Positions 9,744 to 19,830 are shown, numbered from the stretch's first letter. The stretch: 64,000 bases of DNA from an uncultured Cytophagales bacterium (GCA_938002655.1 CALLAC010000003.1:1-64000), one strand, 5' to 3'. Notes: generated by a model from the sequence alone, not told the origin. A program made the numbers and translations.

Positions 9744-11243
9744 CTTTGTAAAGGCATAAGGTAATTCTTCTAAAAGCATTGATGGGGTAATGGCTACGGC
9801 ATTACGTTTTTGTTGTGCCAGATCGCCTGCAAGTCCGTGTGCATATACACCTATGCAAAGAGCTTTTTCGGGCGAGTAACCTTGTGCCAAAAGTGCAGTG
9901 ACGACGCCTGTCAGTACATCGCCCATACCGCCTGTTGCCATAGCGGGATTGCCTGTGGAATTGAAAAAAACTTTTCCTTCGGGGGTAGCTATTCGCGAGT
10001 AAGCCCCTTTGAAAAGCACAAAGCATTGATGTTTTTGAGCAAAAGAAATCTGTTTTTCCAGAGCCTCGTGGTCGTTTTTCCAACTTCCTGCCAAACGTTC
10101 AAATTCTTTGGCGTGAGGAGTAAGCACTGAATTTTTTGGTAAAAATGAAAGCCATGTAGGGTTTTGAGCTAGTATATTTAAAGCATCGGCATCAAGTACC
10201 AGCGGACTTTGCAGGTTTTGCAAAAGACTTTTCAAAAAAATTTGTGTCTCTTCGTGCAAGCCTATTCCACAACCTATACCAATAGCTTTGAAAAGAGAAA
10301 AATCGTTCTCATTGGTGTAAATATGATTTTCTTTGGAAGAGAGCAGAAGCATTGCTTCGGGAACGGCAGTTTGCAAAGGCACGTAATTGCAAATAGGAGC
10401 CAATATCGTGAGTAATCCTGTGCCTGAAAGCAAAGCCGCTCGAGCGGCAAGAATAGCGGCACCACCTTTTCCCAAACTACCTGCAACAAGCAAACTATGC
10501 CCGAAACTTCCTTTGTGAGAAAAAATTGGACGAGGCAAACGTTCTTGATACCAACTTTTCACCAAAACTTCTGAAAGCATAAAAAGGTTTGTCTGCATTT
10601 CTTGTTCATATTCTTGTAGCAAACCTATATCCAGCACTATTATTTTCCCCGCTGAATTGCCCGTCTGTGGAAGTAACATATTGAGCTTGGCTTGGTGAAA
10701 AGTAAGCGTAACATCAGCTCGAAAAATAGGACTTTCGGCAGGTTGAGGGGTATCGGCATACATTCCAGAAGGAATATCTATGGCGATTTTGAAGTTGGGC
10801 AGAGCATTGATTTGTATTATTCTTTCGGCAAGCCAACCTTGCAAAGGGCGAGAAAGCCCTACTCCAAAAATAGCGTCGATACACACGCTTTCAGCAGAAA
10901 TGTGTAAATTTTGTGTTTGAGCCGTTATTTGTCTGACTGGAATTTCTTTGGGCAATCTTTCATAGTTATTTTGGCAATCAGTAGAAATATGTGAGTTATT
11001 TTCAAACCAATAGACTTGTACTTCTTTGCCCTGATTATGCAAAAGCCGAGCAATGGCAAGTCCATCGCCACCGTTATTGCCTCTGCCAGCCAAAATAGTA
11101 AAGTTTTGAGCAGAAAGGTTCTGTAAAATCCATTTTACACACTCATTTGCCGCAGTTTCCATCAAATCAATAGAGGCAATAGGTTTGTGCAAGATAGTAA
11201 GCCTATCTAATTGACGAATTTGTGAAGCTGAAAGTATTTTCAT
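9726..11243 (-). CDS. nnrDE: Bifunctional NAD(P)H-hydrate repair enzyme
   Basis: Repairs damaged NADH and NADPH hydrates. The N-terminal half (about residues 1-215) is the YjeF-type epimerase with [16 protein letters not shown]. The C-terminal half is the ADP- or ATP-dependent dehydratase with [14 protein letters not shown] and the signature [16 protein letters not shown]. The 505-residue fused form is common in bacteria. It is last in a minus-strand run with the DUF1036 gene (1 bp before it) and uppP. Its 3' end overlaps the convergent carB by 18 bp, so no room exists for an independent terminator outside coding sequence. Confidence 0.95.
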   Translation of the reverse strand: MKILSASQIRQLDRLTILHKPIASIDLMETAANECVKWILQNLSAQNFTILAGRGNNGGDGLAIARLLHNQGKEVQVYWFENNSHISTDCQNNYERLPKEIPVRQITAQTQNLHISAESVCIDAIFGVGLSRPLQGWLAERIIQINALPNFKIAIDIPSGMYADTPQPAESPIFRADVTLTFHQAKLNMLLPQTGNSAGKIIVLDIGLLQEYEQEMQTNLFMLSEVLVKSWYQERLPRPIFSHKGSFGHSLLVAGSLGKGGAAILAARAALLSGTGLLTILAPICNYVPLQTAVPEAMLLLSSKENHIYTNENDFSLFKAIGIGCGIGLHEETQIFLKSLLQNLQSPLVLDADALNILAQNPTWLSFLPKNSVLTPHAKEFERLAGSWKNDHEALEKQISFAQKHQCFVLFKGAYSRIATPEGKVFFNSTGNPAMATGGMGDVLTGVVTALLAQGYSPEKALCIGVYAHGLAGDLAQQKRNAVAITPSMLLEELPYAFTKLSAQI

Positions 11244-11244
11244 A

Positions 11245-11712
11245 TCATTCTAAAAGATTGACTTGAAAAAAACCTTTGGGGTTCCACTTCATTTCTCGGA
11301 AAGGGTAGGCTTCAAACTTTTCTTGTTCTTGTGGTGAAAGCGTATTTTCAAGCGAAATAGCCAATGCAGAGTTATTGGCATAGGCAATATGAAAAGGTTG
11401 CACAGGATGCACCATGTAAAACAAACTTCCACCCCAATTATCATTACGGTTAGCAGTATTGTGAGCATGATAAAAAACACCTTTTTCTCGTTGAATATCT
11501 TTGAGCCACAAAGTTTTGCTTTTCCCATTTTTTACTTCAAACCAACCATAGGTGCAAAGAGCTATATCTCCTTCGGGCATACGTTTGTAATAAGCCAATG
11601 CCACATACACATTTTTCTGACTACGGTTGAAAAAAGTAACTCGTACGCTATCTTGTGAAAAGGCAGAGAGTACTTCAAAGAAAAAAAACAATGAAAAAGC
11701 CCAAGTTTTCAT
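11245..11712 (-). CDS. Secreted DUF1036-like protein
   Basis: A 155-residue protein with a signal peptide (about residues 1-19, MKTWAFSLFFFFEVLSAFSQ). The mature part has FFNRSQKNVYVALAYYK and YGWFEVKNGKSKTLWL, which resemble the pattern of DUF1036 (F-x-N ... GWW-x-V-x-G). The function of that family is unknown; export to the periplasm is inferred from the signal peptide. It sits 1 bp before nnrDE and 68 bp after uppP on the same strand. The family call is from memory and is moderate. Confidence 0.7.
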   Translation of the reverse strand: MKTWAFSLFFFFEVLSAFSQDSVRVTFFNRSQKNVYVALAYYKRMPEGDIALCTYGWFEVKNGKSKTLWLKDIQREKGVFYHAHNTANRNDNWGGSLFYMVHPVQPFHIAYANNSALAISLENTLSPQEQEKFEAYPFREMKWNPKGFFQVNLLE

Positions 11713-11780
11713 AAGCTAAACGATTTAGATTTTAGGCAAAGATACAGAAAATTCAAGGAAGGTAAATTGATTTTGAAAAT

Positions 11781-12578
11781 TTACAACATCTCCAACTTTA
11801 TCCCTGACCAAAGCAAAATCAAGATAAGTAGCCCCACTATAATTCTATACCAACCAAAAAGACGAAAGCCGTACTTGGTAAGATAACTAATAAAAAATTT
11901 GATGGCGAGCATAGCTACCACAAAAGCCACTGCATTGCCTATCAGTAAAATAAGCCAAGATTCTTGTGCTTGCTCAATGAAAATCTTTTTACTATCCCAA
12001 ATACTTTTGGCAGTAGCCGCAAACATTGTGGGCAGAGCCAAGAAAAATGAAAATTCGGCAGAGGTGCGGCGATTCAGGCCTTGCGTTAGTCCACCGATGA
12101 TAGTCGCCGCCGAACGGCTTATTCCAGGTATCATTGCCAAACACTGAAAACAACCTATCCAAAAAGCTGTTGGGTAAGAGATTTCTTGGAGTTCAGTATT
12201 TTTCTCGTTTTTAGCAAACCATTTATCTACAAAAAGCAGAATGATACCACCCGCAAGCAAGGCAAAGGCTACTACATCAACCCTTTCCAAGAGAGCATCA
12301 ATATGTTTTTTGAGTAAAGCTCCCACTACTACGGCAGGAATAAATCCAACGAAAAGTTTAATATAAAAATCTATGCTCTGAAAAAAGCGTTTCCAATAAA
12401 GCACTACTACCGAAAAAATTGCTCCCAACTGAATGGCTACGATATAGGTTTTGAAAAAACTATCGGCTCTTATTTGTGCTAGGGCGGCGGTGAGTATCAT
12501 ATGCCCTGTGGAAGAAATGGGCAAAAATTCAGTGATACCTTCCACAATAGCCAGTAAAATAGCTTCCCACGAGCTCAT
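11781..12578 (-). CDS. uppP: Undecaprenyl-diphosphatase
   Basis: Integral membrane enzyme that dephosphorylates undecaprenyl diphosphate on the outer face of the inner membrane, recycling the carrier lipid for peptidoglycan and polysaccharide synthesis; overexpression of the family gives bacitracin resistance. The two signature motifs are present: [14 protein letters not shown] near residue 13 and PGISRSAAT near residue 150. About eight hydrophobic segments and 265 residues are typical. The start overlaps the stop of the upstream DUF3098 gene by 4 bp, which indicates coupled translation. Confidence 0.96.
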   Translation of the reverse strand: MSSWEAILLAIVEGITEFLPISSTGHMILTAALAQIRADSFFKTYIVAIQLGAIFSVVVLYWKRFFQSIDFYIKLFVGFIPAVVVGALLKKHIDALLERVDVVAFALLAGGIILLFVDKWFAKNEKNTELQEISYPTAFWIGCFQCLAMIPGISRSAATIIGGLTQGLNRRTSAEFSFFLALPTMFAATAKSIWDSKKIFIEQAQESWLILLIGNAVAFVVAMLAIKFFISYLTKYGFRLFGWYRIIVGLLILILLWSGIKLEML

Positions 12579-12787
12579 TTTTTAGACTTGTAAAAGATTG
12601 CCACAAATTGTACCAAAAAGCCCAAAAGCAGTACGATAGGTCCTAGTGTGATACCTAAAAAGCCAAATCCATACGGTTCTTTATCAGAAGCCATAATGAT
12701 AAAGCCAAGTACAATGAGCAAAAGTCCCAATATCATTATGAAATAATTGGCTTTGTCAAAAGGAAAGATTGGTTGTTTGTTGGTCAT
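12575..12787 (-). CDS. DUF3098 small membrane protein
   Basis: A 70-residue protein with two hydrophobic segments ([20 protein letters not shown] and the [18 protein letters not shown] segment near the C-terminus). The pattern [14 protein letters not shown]...KEPYGF...GPIVLLLGF matches the Bacteroidota-specific family DUF3098, of unknown function, typically found next to uppP. The frame continues upstream to 12832, but ATG 12787 gives the conserved N-terminus. Its 4-bp overlap with uppP supports a shared role in envelope lipid traffic, which is inference only. Confidence 0.85.
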   Translation of the reverse strand: MTNKQPIFPFDKANYFIMILGLLLIVLGFIIMASDKEPYGFGFLGITLGPIVLLLGFLVQFVAIFYKSKK

Positions 12788-13031
12788 AGTAAGTTTTTTG
12801 GCAAAGAAAACATTTTTTTCACAGAAAGACAAAAAATATTGATAGCCATCTTTTACGTTTTCATATTATACACATTGTCAGCAATCTAACACATCACTTT
12901 CCTGCAATCAATACCTTCTGATAAAAACAAAATGGACATTCGCTTTAATAATTTTTCAACAAAAACTTTCTTTCAAGACAATAATACTACTGTTTTCTTG
13001 CTATTTTTGGCTCGCAATTCATCATAACTCT

Positions 13032-14642
13032 ATGCAAAGAATACTTCAAAATAATGGTATCCTTGTTTTTGTTATTCCTATTTTTTTGAGCTTAGCTTGG
13101 TATATACCTTGGGGTTTTGTAGGTTTATGGATAGGTTTAGCTTTGCTTTTGCAATTTGAAAAAAATTTATCCATTACAACTAAATTTCGTTTGGGAAAAT
13201 TTTGGGGTGGAACATACCTAATTCTGTTTTTATGGAATGCCTTTACTACCTGGTGGGTAAAAAATGCTACCTTGGAAGGAGCTATCGCAATGATGATTGC
13301 CAACACACTCTTGATGACTCTTCCTTTTGTAGCTTTTTATTTTGTAAAAAAAAATATACCCAATGCTTGGGCTGTATGGGCATTAGCTTTTTTTTGGATA
13401 ACTTTTGAGTATGCTCATCTCAATTGGGAATTGAGTTGGACTTGGCTCAACCTAGGGAATGGCTTTGCTTATTCGCACTGGGCAGTTCAGTGGTACGAAT
13501 ATACAGGCACACTCGGCGGAGCACTTTGGGTTTGGGCGGTAAGTATTTTGCTTTGGCAGAATTTACAGAAAGGTTTTTCTCAAAAACGACTTTTCATATT
13601 AGTAAGTGCAGCAGGCTTGCCTCTATTGGCTTCGTTGGGCTTGTATTTTTCGCACCAAGAAAAAGGTGAACCCGTGGAAATTGCAGTGGTTCAGCCGAAT
13701 ATAGACCCCTACACCGAAAAATTTATTGGTACAGAAAACTTTATCCCTTACGATAAGCAAGCCGAAATACTATTGAATTTAGCCAAAGAAAAAATTTCTC
13801 CTCAAACCAAACTTCTACTTTTTCCTGAAACTACCTTTGACGAAGGCTACAACGAAGAAACTATTTTGCAATATTTACCTATTCAGCGGATAGTTGCTTT
13901 TTTGAAGCAAAATCCGCAAATTTCGGTACTTGGCGGAACTACTTCTTGGCTCATTTACGGCAAAGAAAAACGTACAGCGACGGCTCGCCAAGATAAAAAA
14001 GCAGGCTTTTATGATGTCTTTAATACCGCTATGTTTTTGCATAACGGCGTAGATAGTGTTGCTTTTTATCATAAATCCAAATTAGTGCCGCTTGTAGAAT
14101 CCATGCCCTATGCCGAAGTAATTGAAAAAGTTTTGGGTAACTTGGTGATTGAGTTGGGTGGAACTTCGGGAGGATTAGGCTTTCAGAAAGAAGCAGAAGT
14201 TTTTTCTGATGAACAATTTTCTTACGCCCCAATTATTTGCTACGAATCCATTTTCGGTGAATATGTAGCAAGTTATGTACAAAAAGGAGCTAATATTTTG
14301 TGCATTATTACCAATGATGGTTGGTGGGGCGATACCCCAGGCTACCGACAGCATTGGCAAATGGCACGATTGCGGGCAATAGAAACGCGTAGAGCGGTTG
14401 CTCGCTCTGCAAATACAGGAATTTCAGGCTTCTTCAATCAACGTGGCGATGTAATAGAACAAACTCCTTTTTGGGTACGTGATGTTCGCAAGCAAACTTT
14501 GCAAGCAAATACCCAAACTACTTTGTACGTATTATGGGGCGATTGGCTCGGCAAAATTGCCTCATGGGTTTCGCTTGCTTTCCTTTCTTGGGCGATAATG
14601 ATGAAATTTTGGATAAAAAAAGACATTCATTACAAAACTTGA
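13032..14642 (+). CDS. lnt: Apolipoprotein N-acyltransferase
   Basis: Adds the third acyl chain to the N-terminal cysteine of lipoproteins at the periplasmic face of the inner membrane. About six to eight membrane segments occupy residues 1-205, followed by a nitrilase-type domain. The catalytic triad is visible as FPET (glutamate), YHKSKLVP (lysine) and IICYES (cysteine); YESIFGEYV and NDGWWGDTPGYRQH are classic family blocks. A -7 box TATTTTTG lies at 13002-13009. It heads a tight plus-strand run: purH begins 7 bp after its stop. Length 536 is normal. Confidence 0.96.
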   Translation: MQRILQNNGILVFVIPIFLSLAWYIPWGFVGLWIGLALLLQFEKNLSITTKFRLGKFWGGTYLILFLWNAFTTWWVKNATLEGAIAMMIANTLLMTLPFVAFYFVKKNIPNAWAVWALAFFWITFEYAHLNWELSWTWLNLGNGFAYSHWAVQWYEYTGTLGGALWVWAVSILLWQNLQKGFSQKRLFILVSAAGLPLLASLGLYFSHQEKGEPVEIAVVQPNIDPYTEKFIGTENFIPYDKQAEILLNLAKEKISPQTKLLLFPETTFDEGYNEETILQYLPIQRIVAFLKQNPQISVLGGTTSWLIYGKEKRTATARQDKKAGFYDVFNTAMFLHNGVDSVAFYHKSKLVPLVESMPYAEVIEKVLGNLVIELGGTSGGLGFQKEAEVFSDEQFSYAPIICYESIFGEYVASYVQKGANILCIITNDGWWGDTPGYRQHWQMARLRAIETRRAVARSANTGISGFFNQRGDVIEQTPFWVRDVRKQTLQANTQTTLYVLWGDWLGKIASWVSLAFLSWAIMMKFWIKKDIHYKT

Positions 14643-14649
14643 ATATAAA

Positions 14650-16173
14650 ATGAAAATTCAATCGGCTTTAATTTCGGTATTTTATAAAGACGGATTAGAG
14701 GAAATTATCCGCACTCTACACGCACAAGGCGTACAATTGTATTCCACAGGTGGTACGCAACAATTCATTGAAAGTTTGGGCATACCCGTAACGGCGGTAG
14801 AAAATCTTACTGCTTATCCTTCTATTTTAGGGGGGCGTGTAAAAACTTTGCACCCCAAAGTTTTTGGAGGAATTTTGGCAAGGCGTTCTCATAGCCAAGA
14901 CCAAGCAGAACTTGCTCAATACAAAATTCCTACCATAGACCTTGTGATTGTAGATTTGTATCCCTTTGAAGAAACCTTGCGAAAGGGGTCCACAGAAAGC
15001 GAAATCATTGAAAAAATTGATATCGGAGGTATTTCGCTTATTCGTGCCGCCGCCAAAAACTTTCAAGATGTGCTAATTGTTGCTTCCAGAAATCAATACC
15101 CTTATTTTTTGCAGTTATTACAAGCTCAAAAAGGTGAATTTACATTAGAGCAGCGTAAATATTTTGCTACACAGGCTTTTGCCATTAGCTCGCATTACGA
15201 TACGGCTATTTTTAAGTATTTTAATGCCCAAACTAGTGCCCAAATAGCTTTCAAGGAAAGTATTTTAGAAAGCCGTCAGTTGCGTTATGGCGAAAATCCT
15301 CATCAAAAAGGTTATTTCTTTGGCGATTTAGAAAAAATGTTTGAGCAACTCAATGGCAAAGAATTGAGCTACAATAATTTACTTGATATTGATGCCGCCA
15401 TAGGTTTGATAGATGAATTTGAGCCTCATACACCTGCCTGTGCTATTATCAAGCATACCAACGCCTGTGGTTGTGCCTTAGGCGAAAGTGTATTGGAAGC
15501 CTATCAGAAAGCCCTTGTCGCAGACCCTGTCTCGGCTTTCGGAGGAATTATCGTTTTTAACCAAAAAGTAGATATGCAAGTCGCAGAAGAATTGGATAAA
15601 TTGTTTTTTGAAGTACTCATTGCTCCTGCCTATGAAAGCAAGGCTTTGGAAAAGCTGAAGGTTAAGAAAAATCGAATTATTCTGCAAAGAAGGCATACAG
15701 ATTTATCTACTTGGCAGTTCAAAACTTTGCTCAATGGTGTAGTGATGCAAGAAAAAGACCTCAAAACGGAAACCGAAGCCGATTTGCGGGTAGTTACTGA
15801 AAAAGCACCTTCGCAAAGTGAAATCAGAGCTTTGCTTTTTGCTTCTAAAATTGCCAAACATACCAAATCTAACACAATTGTGCTGGCTAACGAAACGCAG
15901 TTATTAGCAAGTGGTACAGGACAAACCTCACGCGTTGATGCCCTTCGGCAAGCAATAGCCAAAGCCGAAAGTTTTGGTTTCTCCTTAAAAGGTGCCGTTA
16001 TGGCTTCTGACGCATTCTTCCCTTTTGCCGATAGTGTTGAGCTTGCTCATAAAGCAGGAATTACGGCTGTCATTCAGCCTGGTGGCTCTATTCGCGACCA
16101 AGAAAGTATCGACTACTGCAACCAACACGGCATAGCGATGGTTTTTACAGGTATCAGGCATTTCAGGCATTAA
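14650..16173 (+). CDS. purH: Bifunctional AICAR transformylase/IMP cyclohydrolase
   Basis: Catalyses the last two steps of IMP synthesis. The N-terminal MGS-like cyclohydrolase domain contains YSTGGTQQFIESLG and GGRVKTLHPKV. The C-terminal transformylase domain begins with LRYGENPHQKG and carries IKHTNACGCALG with the catalytic Lys-His pair; the C-terminus SDAFFPFADSVELAHKAG and PGGSIRD are also typical. Length 507 is normal. It follows lnt by 7 bp and precedes a DUF6702-like gene by 13 bp, so the three probably share one transcript despite unrelated roles. Confidence 0.98.
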   Translation: MKIQSALISVFYKDGLEEIIRTLHAQGVQLYSTGGTQQFIESLGIPVTAVENLTAYPSILGGRVKTLHPKVFGGILARRSHSQDQAELAQYKIPTIDLVIVDLYPFEETLRKGSTESEIIEKIDIGGISLIRAAAKNFQDVLIVASRNQYPYFLQLLQAQKGEFTLEQRKYFATQAFAISSHYDTAIFKYFNAQTSAQIAFKESILESRQLRYGENPHQKGYFFGDLEKMFEQLNGKELSYNNLLDIDAAIGLIDEFEPHTPACAIIKHTNACGCALGESVLEAYQKALVADPVSAFGGIIVFNQKVDMQVAEELDKLFFEVLIAPAYESKALEKLKVKKNRIILQRRHTDLSTWQFKTLLNGVVMQEKDLKTETEADLRVVTEKAPSQSEIRALLFASKIAKHTKSNTIVLANETQLLASGTGQTSRVDALRQAIAKAESFGFSLKGAVMASDAFFPFADSVELAHKAGITAVIQPGGSIRDQESIDYCNQHGIAMVFTGIRHFRH

Positions 16174-16186
16174 ATTTACTTGCTAA

Positions 16187-16681
16187 ATGTTACATTACTG
16201 GGCTCTTTGGATTTGGTTAAATTGGGGTATTTTTCACGACTTTCACAGTAGTTTTGCCGAAATGTACTACAATCGGCAAGAGAAAGCCTTTCAGGTAGAA
16301 CTCAAACTTTTTTCCGATGACCTTGAAAATGCTCTTACGAAGTTTTCAGGGAAAAAATACCTATTAGGCGGCTTAGGCAAAGATCGCACTTACGATGAAG
16401 TTTTGGTCAAGTATTTGGAGCAAAAATTTCGGCTCGTACACAAAAAGCGAAAAACACTCGCTACTATTCATTACATCGGCAAAGAGATTGGCGTAGAAAC
16501 CGTAACAGCTTACTTTGAAATACCTTTCAATGACAAACTCTCCTATTACGAGCTTCAAAATACTATTATGCTTGAACTTTTCGACGACCAAAGCAACATT
16601 GTACTAATTCAAAAAGATGGAAAACGCAAATCTTTTGAGCTAAATAAACATAAAACAAGCGTACTTTTGGATTTTTGGTGA
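16187..16681 (+). CDS. DUF6702-like protein
   Basis: A 164-residue protein without a known activity. A hydrophobic N-terminus (LHYWALWIWLNWGIF) leads into FHSSFAEMYYNRQEKAFQVE, then LKLFSDDLENALTKF. The opening HxFY/HSSF-type start followed by a beta strand and an F-[ST]-DDLE motif resembles the Bacteroidota family DUF6702, whose members are short exported proteins. It follows purH by 13 bp in the same direction and precedes pdhA, which has its own promoter. The family assignment is from memory. Confidence 0.65.
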   Translation: MLHYWALWIWLNWGIFHDFHSSFAEMYYNRQEKAFQVELKLFSDDLENALTKFSGKKYLLGGLGKDRTYDEVLVKYLEQKFRLVHKKRKTLATIHYIGKEIGVETVTAYFEIPFNDKLSYYELQNTIMLELFDDQSNIVLIQKDGKRKSFELNKHKTSVLLDFW

Positions 16682-16700
16682 AAAGTTTCTTACAAAAAAC

Positions 16701-16730
16701 TTGCTTACCCGAAACTTTTCATTAACTTCG
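16701..16730 (+). promoter_or_regulatory. Promoter of pdhA
   Basis: TTG (16701-16703), 19 bp, then TAACTTCG (16723-16730), one base away from TAnnTTTG. The pdhA ATG follows 32 bp later. This marks pdhA as a separate transcription unit from the genes upstream. Confidence 0.6.
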
Positions 16731-16762
16731 CAAGCAGAGATACCGAAAATTTACGTATAATT

Positions 16763-17791
16763 ATGGCTAAAACAAAAAGTTCTGCGAAACAACAGCAAGA
16801 AGGGTACAATTTCCCCAAAGAAACCTATCTGTTTTGGTTTGAAAAAATGCTCCTCATACGTCGTTTTGAAGAAAAAGCAGGGCAACTCTATGGAAGGCAA
16901 AAAATTAAAGGATTTTGCCATTTATACATTGGGCAAGAGGCTTGTGCCGTGGGGGCTGTTACGGCTCTTAGCAAAGACGATAAATGGATAACTGCCTACC
17001 GCGACCACGGGCATCCCTTAGCTTTGGGTACTTCTGCCAATGCCGTAATGGCTGAACTTTTTGCCAAATCTACGGGCTGTTCTAAAGGTAAAGGCGGCTC
17101 TATGCACATTTTTGATAAATCTGTAAATTTTGCAGGAGGGCACGGCATTGTAGGTGGGCAAATTCCTCTGGGAGCAGGTATTGCTTTTGCCGAAAAGTAC
17201 AACAAAACTAACAACCTTTGCATTTGCTATATGGGTGATGGAGCAACTCGACAAGGGGCTTTGCACGAAACTTTCAATATGGCTATGCTATGGCAATTAC
17301 CTGTAATTTTTGTTATAGAAAATAATGGGTATGCGATGGGTACGTCAGTAAAACGTACTTCCAACGTAACCGAATTGTATCAACTGGGCGAAAGCTACGA
17401 TATGCCTTCCGAGCCTGTTGATGCAATGAAAGTAGAAGAAGTACATTTAGCCGTAGCACGTGCCGCCGAACGAGCAAGAAGTGGGGGCGGTCCTACTTTG
17501 CTGGAATTTAGAACGTATCGCTATCGTGGGCACTCGATGTCAGACCCTGCCAAATATCGCACCAAAGAAGAATTGGAAGCCTACAAAGCTCTGGACCCCA
17601 TTGAGCAAGTGCGTAAAACTATTTTAGAAAAGAAGTTTGCTACCCAAGCAGAACTAGAAGCCATAGAAGCAAAAGTTGTCGCCGAAGTAGAAGCCTCCGT
17701 AGAATTTGCTGAAAAATCGCCTTATCCCGACCCCAGTGAGGCTTTCAAAGATGTATATGTTCAGGCGGATTATCCTTTCGTAATGGATTAG
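16763..17791 (+). CDS. pdhA: Pyruvate dehydrogenase E1 component, alpha subunit
   Basis: Thiamine-diphosphate subunit of the pyruvate dehydrogenase complex, which oxidatively decarboxylates pyruvate toward acetyl-CoA. The TPP motif runs from GDGATRQGALHETFNMA to ENNGYAMGT. AYRDHGHPLALG and GKGGSMHIFDK are characteristic of the PdhA rather than the branched-chain subfamily, and TYRYRGHSMSDPAKYR is the phosphorylation-loop region. Length 342 is normal. The beta subunit, E2 and E3 are not in the window, so this gene is detached from its partners. It has its own promoter and a terminator-like hairpin. Confidence 0.95.
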   Translation: MAKTKSSAKQQQEGYNFPKETYLFWFEKMLLIRRFEEKAGQLYGRQKIKGFCHLYIGQEACAVGAVTALSKDDKWITAYRDHGHPLALGTSANAVMAELFAKSTGCSKGKGGSMHIFDKSVNFAGGHGIVGGQIPLGAGIAFAEKYNKTNNLCICYMGDGATRQGALHETFNMAMLWQLPVIFVIENNGYAMGTSVKRTSNVTELYQLGESYDMPSEPVDAMKVEEVHLAVARAAERARSGGGPTLLEFRTYRYRGHSMSDPAKYRTKEELEAYKALDPIEQVRKTILEKKFATQAELEAIEAKVVAEVEASVEFAEKSPYPDPSEAFKDVYVQADYPFVMD

Positions 17792-17798
17792 CAAATAA

Positions 17799-17827
17799 AG
17801 CCCTGCACACTAATTGGGCAGGGCTTC
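17799..17827 (+). terminator. Stem-loop after pdhA
   Basis: A 9-bp perfect stem (17799-17807 with 17819-17827) encloses an 11-nt loop, 8 bp after the pdhA stop. No T-run follows directly. It separates pdhA from the acyltransferase gene. Confidence 0.6.
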
Positions 17828-17843
17828 GAAAACTTAATGAACC

Positions 17844-18584
17844 TTGAAAAAATATTTTCAACCTTTTTTGGGGAGAATCTACTGGCTCTATCTTACCGCT
17901 AACTTTACAATAGGTTTTTTATTAGTTTTCCCTTGGCTAATGCTTTCGCATTATGCAAAAATACCTTTGCTCAATACTTGGATTTGCAAAATTTGGCATT
18001 GGTGTTTTTATACTACCCTAGGAATTCGAGTAAAAAACCAATACAAAGCTCATTTTTCGGCTCGCAAAACTTATATTTTTTGTGCCAATCATACTTCCTT
18101 TTTGGATATAGCCACCATGGCAGGGCTGATGAAAGGCAATTATGCGTTTGTAGGAAAAAGTGATATTATTCGTGTACCACTTTTTGGCTTGATGTTTCGA
18201 AAAATGCACATTCCCGTAGACAGGGAAAGTAAAGTAGCCTCAGCAAAGGCTTTTTTACAGATGAAAAAAGCTTTGCAAAATGGAAAAAGTGTAATCATTT
18301 TCCCCGAAGGAGGAATTTTTACACAATCCCCCCCTGAAATGGTTGAATTCAAAGACGGAGCATTTCGCTTGGCAATAGAAACGCAGACACCTATTGTACC
18401 AATTACGCTCAAATGGGCTTGGAAAGTACTGCCCGATGACAACAGCCGCAAAGCATTCCCTCATTTTTTAGAAAACATCATTCACCCTGCCATAGAAACA
18501 AATACTTTGAAGCTTGAAAATCTTGATGAACTCAAAAGAAAAGTCTTCGAAGTTATTCAATCGGGTTTGGAAAAAAATATTTGA
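17844..18584 (+). CDS. 1-acyl-sn-glycerol-3-phosphate acyltransferase-like
   Basis: Membrane-associated PlsC-family acyltransferase, probably converting lysophosphatidic acid to phosphatidic acid. The HX4D catalytic motif is NHTSFLD (near residue 82), followed by HIPVDRES and FPEGGIF, a variant of the usual FPEGTRS; VPITLKWA completes the family blocks. Two hydrophobic segments at the N-terminus suggest membrane anchoring. The start appears to be TTG at 17844, just after the pdhA hairpin; a nearby ATG (17837) is out of frame. The gene may depend on read-through from pdhA. Confidence 0.88.
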   Translation: MKKYFQPFLGRIYWLYLTANFTIGFLLVFPWLMLSHYAKIPLLNTWICKIWHWCFYTTLGIRVKNQYKAHFSARKTYIFCANHTSFLDIATMAGLMKGNYAFVGKSDIIRVPLFGLMFRKMHIPVDRESKVASAKAFLQMKKALQNGKSVIIFPEGGIFTQSPPEMVEFKDGAFRLAIETQTPIVPITLKWAWKVLPDDNSRKAFPHFLENIIHPAIETNTLKLENLDELKRKVFEVIQSGLEKNI

Positions 18585-18612
18585 AAACACTTACATTTTT
18601 GCAAAAATTTCG

Positions 18613-18620
18613 TAGATTTG
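18613..18620 (+). promoter_or_regulatory. Putative -7 element of dnaN
   Basis: TAGATTTG matches the -7 consensus and lies 45 bp before the chosen dnaN ATG. No TTG stands at the ideal distance. Confidence 0.35.
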
Positions 18621-18665
18621 CAAACTTAAAACGTGTAGCGTATGATTGCCAAACAAGAAACGAAT

Positions 18666-19790
18666 ATGAAATTCACCATTTCTGTCTCTGCTTTACAAAA
18701 ACAACTTGCCATTATCAGTGGTGTGGTTAGTAGCAATCCTATTGTGCCGATTTTAGAAAATTTTCTGTTTGAACTTAAAGATGGAATGCTCACCATTACT
18801 GCTTCTGATTTGCAAACAACTATGATTACCTGCCTACCCGTAGCGGCAGGGGCAGATATCAATGTGGCAATCCCTGCAAAAATTCTTACCGATACACTCA
18901 AAAGCCTTCCTGAACAGCCCGTAACCTTTGAAATAGATAACGAAACCTTCGTAGTTGAAATTCATTCTGAAAATGGCAGATACAAACTTGCAGGCGAAAA
19001 TGCCGAAGATTTTCCACGTATACCCAATGCAGAAACGAATTTCAAAGTACAAATGCCTGCCAAAGTGTTGGCTTCAGCCATTACTGGAACATTATTTGCC
19101 GTTAGCTCTGACGAGTTGCGTCCCGCTATGAATGGCGTTTTCTTCGATTTAAGAGAAGATACAAGCAACTTTGTAGCTACTGACGGCAATAGGCTTATTC
19201 GTTATCGCCGTACTGACCTCAGAAGCCCTCAAAAATTGAGCGTTATTGTCCCTAAAAAAGCTCTTAATCTGATGAAATCGGCTTTACCTAACGATGAAAC
19301 TCCTGTTAGTATAGCTTTCAACAAATCCAATGCCTTTTTCCAATTCGCAGATACACAAGTAATTTGCCGTTTGATTGACGAGCGTTTCCCTGATTATGAA
19401 AATGCTATTCCTGCAAATAATCCTAATCAGCTAACGATTTCTCGTACCGAACTGCTCGCTTCGCTAAAACGCATCGTTATTTATGCTAATAGAAACACAC
19501 ATCTTGTCCGTTTCAAAATAAGTAGCGATAATCTTTTCATTTCTGCCGAAGATCTAGATTTTTCTAACGAAGCCAACGAAAATCTTACTTGTAGCTACCA
19601 AGGCGAAGAAATGGAAATCGGTTTCAATGCCAAATTTTTGATTGAAATGCTTTCTAGTTTAGAAAGCAAAGAAGTGATTTTTGAGCTTTCTTCACCCAAC
19701 CGAGCAAGTATTATACTGCCCAGTGAAAAGCAAGAAGGCGAAGATATTCTCATGCTCCTGATGCCATTGATGCTAAGTAGCTATGCATAA
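18666..19790 (+). CDS. dnaN: DNA polymerase III sliding clamp, beta subunit
   Basis: Ring-shaped processivity clamp that tethers replication and repair proteins to DNA. The sequence MKFTISVSALQKQLAIISGVV is the conserved start, so ATG 18666 is preferred over ATG 18642; this gives 374 residues, the usual length. Three clamp domains of about 120 residues each can be followed, ending in the typical LLMPLM segment close to the C-terminus. dnaA, recF and gyrB are not nearby, so this is not an oriC-type cluster. A hairpin shared with the convergent operon lies just after the stop. Confidence 0.97.
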   Translation: MKFTISVSALQKQLAIISGVVSSNPIVPILENFLFELKDGMLTITASDLQTTMITCLPVAAGADINVAIPAKILTDTLKSLPEQPVTFEIDNETFVVEIHSENGRYKLAGENAEDFPRIPNAETNFKVQMPAKVLASAITGTLFAVSSDELRPAMNGVFFDLREDTSNFVATDGNRLIRYRRTDLRSPQKLSVIVPKKALNLMKSALPNDETPVSIAFNKSNAFFQFADTQVICRLIDERFPDYENAIPANNPNQLTISRTELLASLKRIVIYANRNTHLVRFKISSDNLFISAEDLDFSNEANENLTCSYQGEEMEIGFNAKFLIEMLSSLESKEVIFELSSPNRASIILPSEKQEGEDILMLLMPLMLSSYA

Positions 19791-19801
19791 AAAAATTTCC
19801 A

Positions 19802-19824
19802 AAGGCAGATTGAAGGTCTGCCTT
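19802..19824. terminator. Bidirectional hairpin, dnaN and tyrS operon
   Basis: An 8-bp perfect stem AAGGCAGA/TCTGCCTT with a 7-nt loop lies 11 bp after the dnaN stop and 6 bp beyond the stop of the convergent DUF2027 gene. It can serve both directions. Confidence 0.65.
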
Positions 19825-19830
19825 CGCTAT

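Noticed and set aside
18613-19790. Replication origin near dnaN
   Set aside because: No dnaA, recF or gyrB neighbour and no cluster of DnaA boxes is visible around the gene.
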